From: Scleromitrula shiraiana
Lineage: Eukaryota; Ascomycota; Leotiomycetes; Helotiales; Sclerotiniaceae
NCBI GenBank assembly: GCA_028455995.1
Contig: JABELC010000003.1
Span: 3,472,001-3,536,000 of the forward strand
Length of the DNA stretch: 64,000 nucleotides
Direction of reading: 5' to 3'
Shown here: positions 60,083 to 64,000 of the stretch, one piece after another
Numbering within the stretch: position 1 is the first letter of the stretch
Layout: each line of letters starts with the position of its first letter
Translations under genes and position numbers: made by a program
The notes under the pieces: model-generated
Seen by the model: only the letters and a program-made list of their open reading frames with translations
What the model was told of the DNA's origin: nothing
Databases searched by the model: none

Positions 60083-61784
60083 ATGGAATCTACATCTCTT
60101 TATCCTTGCCCATCTAGGGATGAGTTAGTAAAGGAGTATGTAGGTAAATCGTTGCATGACGTATCTTGCCCAGCAGCTGTACTCGATCTATCAAAATTGA
60201 AAAAGAACTGTGCTAGAATGCTAAAGGCAGTCCATTCTTTGAATTTTGGATGGAGGTGTCATATTAAAACACATAAGGTATTAGTGATTTATGGCCCAGT
60301 TCTTTTGCTCTTCATCGTAGTGCTTTCGTCCATTTCTAGAGTAGTATTCATATGAGAACTTTTTTCTACATTCACAGTTCAATTCATAACTGACAAATAT
60401 TGAAGACCACCGAATTAACGAAACTCCAAATTGGCCATGGATCTGGGCCAGCTAATATCGTTGTTTCAACCATTGTAGAAGCAGAGAATATTGTACCTCT
60501 ACTTCTCGAGTACAAGCATGGAGGAAGAGATATCAATGTATGCTCCTTGCTCGTTAACCATGATTTTTAACCCCTATATTCACATGTCATAGGTATTATA
60601 CAGCTTCCCGTTGACTGCAGGAGTTGTGGATCGGCTCTCTGCTGTCTCCAAAGCTCTTGGACCCAGAGGTCTCTCCGTGATGATCGATCACCCATCACAA
60701 CTCCGTTCTGTAGCCAGTATCCACTCAAAATCCGGAAATTCACCTCTCGTCTTCATCAAGATTGATATGGGAGGTCATCGAGCCGGTGTAGTTCCAGACA
60801 CCGAAGCTTGCACCCAACTGATATCCTCCATCCTCTCCTATGCCAGTCAAGACATATGCATCCTTCACGGTCTCTACTCTCACGCAGGACATTCCTACTC
60901 TTCTAACTCACAAATCGTTGCCCTTGACTATCTCCGCCAAGAATTCGAGGCTCTTCTTGCAACGGCACAAACCGTACATTCCGCATCCGCAACCAAGATA
61001 CCTCTCGTTCTCTCAGTCGGCGCTACCCCAACCACAACATCCATTCGCAATCTTCTTCACCCATCTACATCGGTCGAAGAATCGCAAGAAATATCCGCCC
61101 TCAACGCTACCATTGGAGTTATCCGCAAAATAGGATGCGAAATCGAAATGCACGCTGGCGTATACCCAGTTCTAGATATTCAACAACTAGCCACCCATGC
61201 ACTACCAAATAACATGCTCTCTGTAAGATTTTATGATAAATATAATAATAATGCGCACACTAACCCCCTACCTAGTGGTCCTCCCTAGCCCTTACCATTC
61301 TTGCCGAAATTGCATCTATCTACCCCACGCGAGGCGATTCTTCTTCACCCGAAGCCCTCCTCACGGCCGGCTCCTTAGCTCTCGGCCGCGAACCCTGCAA
61401 AGCATATCCTGGATGGGGAATTCTTTCACCCTGGAACCGATCTTCCTTCGCTTTACCCAACTCTGGTCCTGAGAACTTTTCAGGCGTAAGTTTTTTCTCT
61501 TTTGCTTCTATTCTTACTTTTTTCCTTCTCCTAATCCATCGTACTCATAAATAATCAACTAACATAAAAAGTGGCAAATATCTCGCATCTCCCAAGAACA
61601 CGGAATCATCACCAATCCAGGTAAAAATGACTCGGAGCTTTCTGTAGGCCAGAAAGTTCGTGTATGGCCTAATCATGCATGCATTGCTGGTGCAGGATTT
61701 GGTTGGTATTTGATTGTGGATGAAAGTCGGAAGGGAAAAGAAGATGAAATAGTTGATGTTTGGGTAAGATGGAGAGGATGGTAA
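60083..61784 (+). CDS. DSD1: D-serine dehydratase, PLP- and zinc-dependent
   Basis: Exons 60083-60277, 60406-60537, 60593-61222, 61276-61485 and 61572-61784 give 459 residues. The family (fold-type III, alanine-racemase-like N-domain plus a D-serine-dehydratase-like C-domain) turns D-serine into pyruvate and ammonia. Lys62 in HIKTHK is the expected PLP lysine. GHGSGPANIVVSTIVEAEN, IKIDMGGHRAGV and LHGLYSHAGHSY are barrel blocks. His424 and Cys426 in WPNHACIAGAG match the zinc ligands known from the yeast enzyme. Intron 4 was placed at the acceptor ending 61275 because it alone keeps the frame into ALTILAEIASIYPTRG. D-threonine aldolase is the nearest alternative family. It converges with ARP4. 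Confidence 0.92.
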
Positions 61785-62115
61785 AGCCTGGAAATATTCT
61801 AGCTTTATAATAACTACTTTGTGGTTTCAAAACAATTTTGATACTTCTAATGCAAATTGGCATCACAGACTCACCGTCTCTTTTTTATCTTCTTATGCAG
61901 TCAAGAAATTATTTCACAAATTTCACATGTGTGTAATCTAGCGACGCAATTCTCTGGATGAATAAGTAGGTATTATATCTCAACAGGAACATGAAAACTC
62001 CTTCAACCTCAAACGCCATTCACAGTCCATTCCATTCCGCCTTCCCCTTGGCATAAACCTAGGAAGCATAAACTTTTTTCTTGCCTTCGTTATCAAGTAA
62101 TCAGATACTCCCCTC
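61785..62115. other. Convergent 3' spacer
   Basis: Separates the stop codons of DSD1 and ARP4 by about 330 bp. It contains no ORF of note; both polyadenylation regions must lie here. Confidence 0.6.
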
Positions 62116-63574
62116 TCATTTACATCTCTTTTCCACAATACCCGCGCCAAATTCTTCATATTCCTTCCTCGAAATCCACATCTGATGAAAGGTTCCCAAA
62201 CTTCCTAAAATACTACCTCCAATCCATGCTCCGAATCTCCTCTCCTGCGTGAGACCAGCCGCTTGCAACTTGATTCTTGCTCCTGGGTATAAAGCTTGTA
62301 GTTCGCTATTCAGACGATCCGTAAATCCATTAACCAATGTACTACCTCCGGTCACTATAACATTTTGTAATAAGTGCGCCCTCAAATCCATATCAACTGC
62401 ACCGATTGATGCTTTAATCATCTCAGGTAGCGTTTGAGCTTTTGTAGGTAGCGATTCATTATCAATAGGTAAGGCGGCCTTTTCATCCCACATGCCTTCA
62501 GTAACGTTGAATCTCTCTACACCCCACATCTGATTTGCTCCGTCAGGCATCTCGAATACGCGACCTGGTTGCGTCTTGGCATATTCTGCATTCGTGGTAC
62601 CAGTTGCATTACCTGAACTTAGACGACCGGGTCCAGACCATACTTGCACAACCGACTCTTTGAATTCTGTTAATACGCGTTCTTCTTCAAGAGTACGGAA
62701 GCTAGGCGTTGGTGGGTTGTCAAATTTGCGATAGGTGGCTTGAGCGGGAGCGCCTGCATCTACGGGCGTTTTGGACGAGATCATAAAATGGGGAGTAAGG
62801 TCGACTTTGGGATCGACAGTATTGAAGAGTGTGCGGATTTGGGAGGAAAGCCAATTTCCTGCGAGAGGAGATCTTTGCACAGATTTTTTGAGGACAAGTC
62901 CGTCGTGTACGGCGATGACTGATGCGTTTGATGCGCCAACGTCAACTACCAATGCAGTTGCTTTGCCGCCTCCAAAGGCTGCAAGCACACTATTTCGTGC
63001 GAGCCAGAATGCAGGACTACCCCATGACTCCATTGCTACTTCGATAGATTTCTCACGCGATTTGGTTGTGTTCCATGCCGTTTCTGTCATCAATAATGGA
63101 TGTTCTTCGAGTGGTTTTTCTTGTCCATCTACATCCATATCAATATCCATATCCTCCGGTTTATCATTCAACCCATTTGTCCTAGGATCCGATTGTTTGA
63201 AGCTCGTAAGTCGGGATGTGATGGCATATTTCCATAACTGCTCTGCAGTGTCCCAATCTTCTACTATTCCATCCTTATTCATCGGGTTGCGAATTTCAAG
63301 ATTGGCATATGGGTTGTGAATCGCATTGTCGCCGAAAACGAATTGACCATCTCTTACTCCATAATGCGAATTGACGAATGATTTCGGGGTATCTTCTCCT
63401 GCAAAACCGGCGCGTATACTTGAATATCCTGGGTCGATTATAATGGCTGATACTTCATCTATAATCGAAGTTAGTAAAATATTTATAGGTTTTGGAAGCA
63501 AATAGATTGTAAAGCTTACCTCCCCCATAAACATCTGTTGGCTGTACAGATGGATTAAGTGTTTGTGAAGCCAT
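62116..63574 (-). CDS. ARP4: Actin-related protein 4
   Basis: Exons 63520-63574 and 62116-63458 (minus) give 465 residues; the single 61-nt intron is GT-AG and joins VYGG to DEVSAIIIDPGYSS. Arp4 is a nuclear actin-like subunit shared by the NuA4 acetyltransferase and the INO80 and SWR1 remodellers. Actin-fold blocks are clear: IIIDPGYSSIRAGFAGEDTPKS (phosphate 1), VVDVGASNASVIAVHDGLVL (phosphate 2), NVIVTGGSTLVNGFTDRL (adenosine site), and the C-terminal FGAWIGGSILGSLGTFHQMW with EYEEFGAGIVEKRCK. The N-terminal YGGDEVSA and an acidic insertion at about 130-160 (MDIDMDVDG) are typical of Arp4 rather than actin or Arp9. Confidence 0.94.
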
Positions 63575-64000
63575 AACTAATCCGGATTAAATGATGTAGA
63601 TATTGACTGGAAGATAGGATGTATGATCGAGGTTGCTAAATTGTCGCGTCTTGAAGTTGAAGATGCGATCAGATTTGGACGTGATTGATAAATGCAATTT
63701 TTAGCGAGGCCAGCTTCTCTTATCAAGGAAGGTTGAAGCGATTGACCCCTCGATGAAATTGACAACTTCTTGATTTTTTATAACAAAAATTGCCCAAAAA
63801 AATTGTCAAACACTGTTTTTGGTTTGTATCTCTTTTCTCTCGAATCCTTCTAATATATTCAAAGAGATATTCCTATATCATGTGACATAGATTTGAGACT
63901 ACTGTGTATGAGCCAGATTGCAGATCGTAGTGCAGTCTGACATCTGTCATATTTCATCCCTTTCTTTCTTTCTCAATCTCAAATTCGAACATCCTTACTA
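63575..64000. other. ARP4 upstream region
   Basis: No gene seen. Contains T-runs and the word TCACATGATATAGG-like near 63870-63885 on the minus strand; nothing further can be said. Confidence 0.5.

Overview
The window is fungal nuclear DNA, most likely from a filamentous ascomycete. The protein repertoire and the combination of normal gene blocks with very AT-rich islands would fit a leotiomycete of the Botrytis/Sclerotinia type; that placement is inference. The genes have short GT-AG introns (about 48-270 nt) with CTAAC/CTAAT-like branch points. I joined exons by hand, and every multi-exon model below closes in frame.

Layout. 1-5.4 kb holds two decayed genes: a 5'-truncated GT31-type glycosyltransferase and a DUF3433-type membrane protein. 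5.4-11.2 kb is gene-free, with microsatellites and one AT island. 11.2-16.6 kb encodes a four-PAS hybrid histidine kinase (+). After a satellite-rich spacer, 18.5-20.8 kb encodes a large-subunit catalase (-). A decayed RNase H gene lies at 22.2-23.1 kb, a Zrc1-type zinc transporter (-) at 25.4-27.2 kb, and a RIP-like TIR element at 27.7-28.4 kb. A DUF202 membrane protein (-) follows at 30.3-31.3 kb. A PA14-containing GH3 beta-glucosidase (+) and a Zn2Cys6 regulator (-) converge at 33-38.9 kb. PEX2 (+) and the MADS-box factor RLM1 (-) converge at 41.1-47 kb. RLM1 is preceded by 8.1 kb with no recognisable gene. TAF1 (-) lies at 55.1-58.7 kb, then a second TIR-bounded AT island (59.0-59.8 kb), then D-serine dehydratase (+) and ARP4 (-), which converge.

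How the parts relate. Most genes are conserved housekeeping or stress functions: two-component signalling, peroxide removal, zinc storage, peroxisome import, cell-wall-integrity transcription, TFIID and chromatin remodelling. There is no biosynthetic cluster. The GH3/Zn2Cys6 pair is the only neighbouring pair that suggests a local regulatory link. The three decayed genes all have stop codons where Trp is expected, and the AT islands carry terminal inverted repeats. Both are consistent with past repeat-induced point mutation of duplicated or mobile DNA. I found no convincing new multi-gene system. The most unusual points are the possible alternative C-terminus of TAF1, the TIR-bounded AT islands, and the long satellite-filled 5' regions of the two signalling genes.
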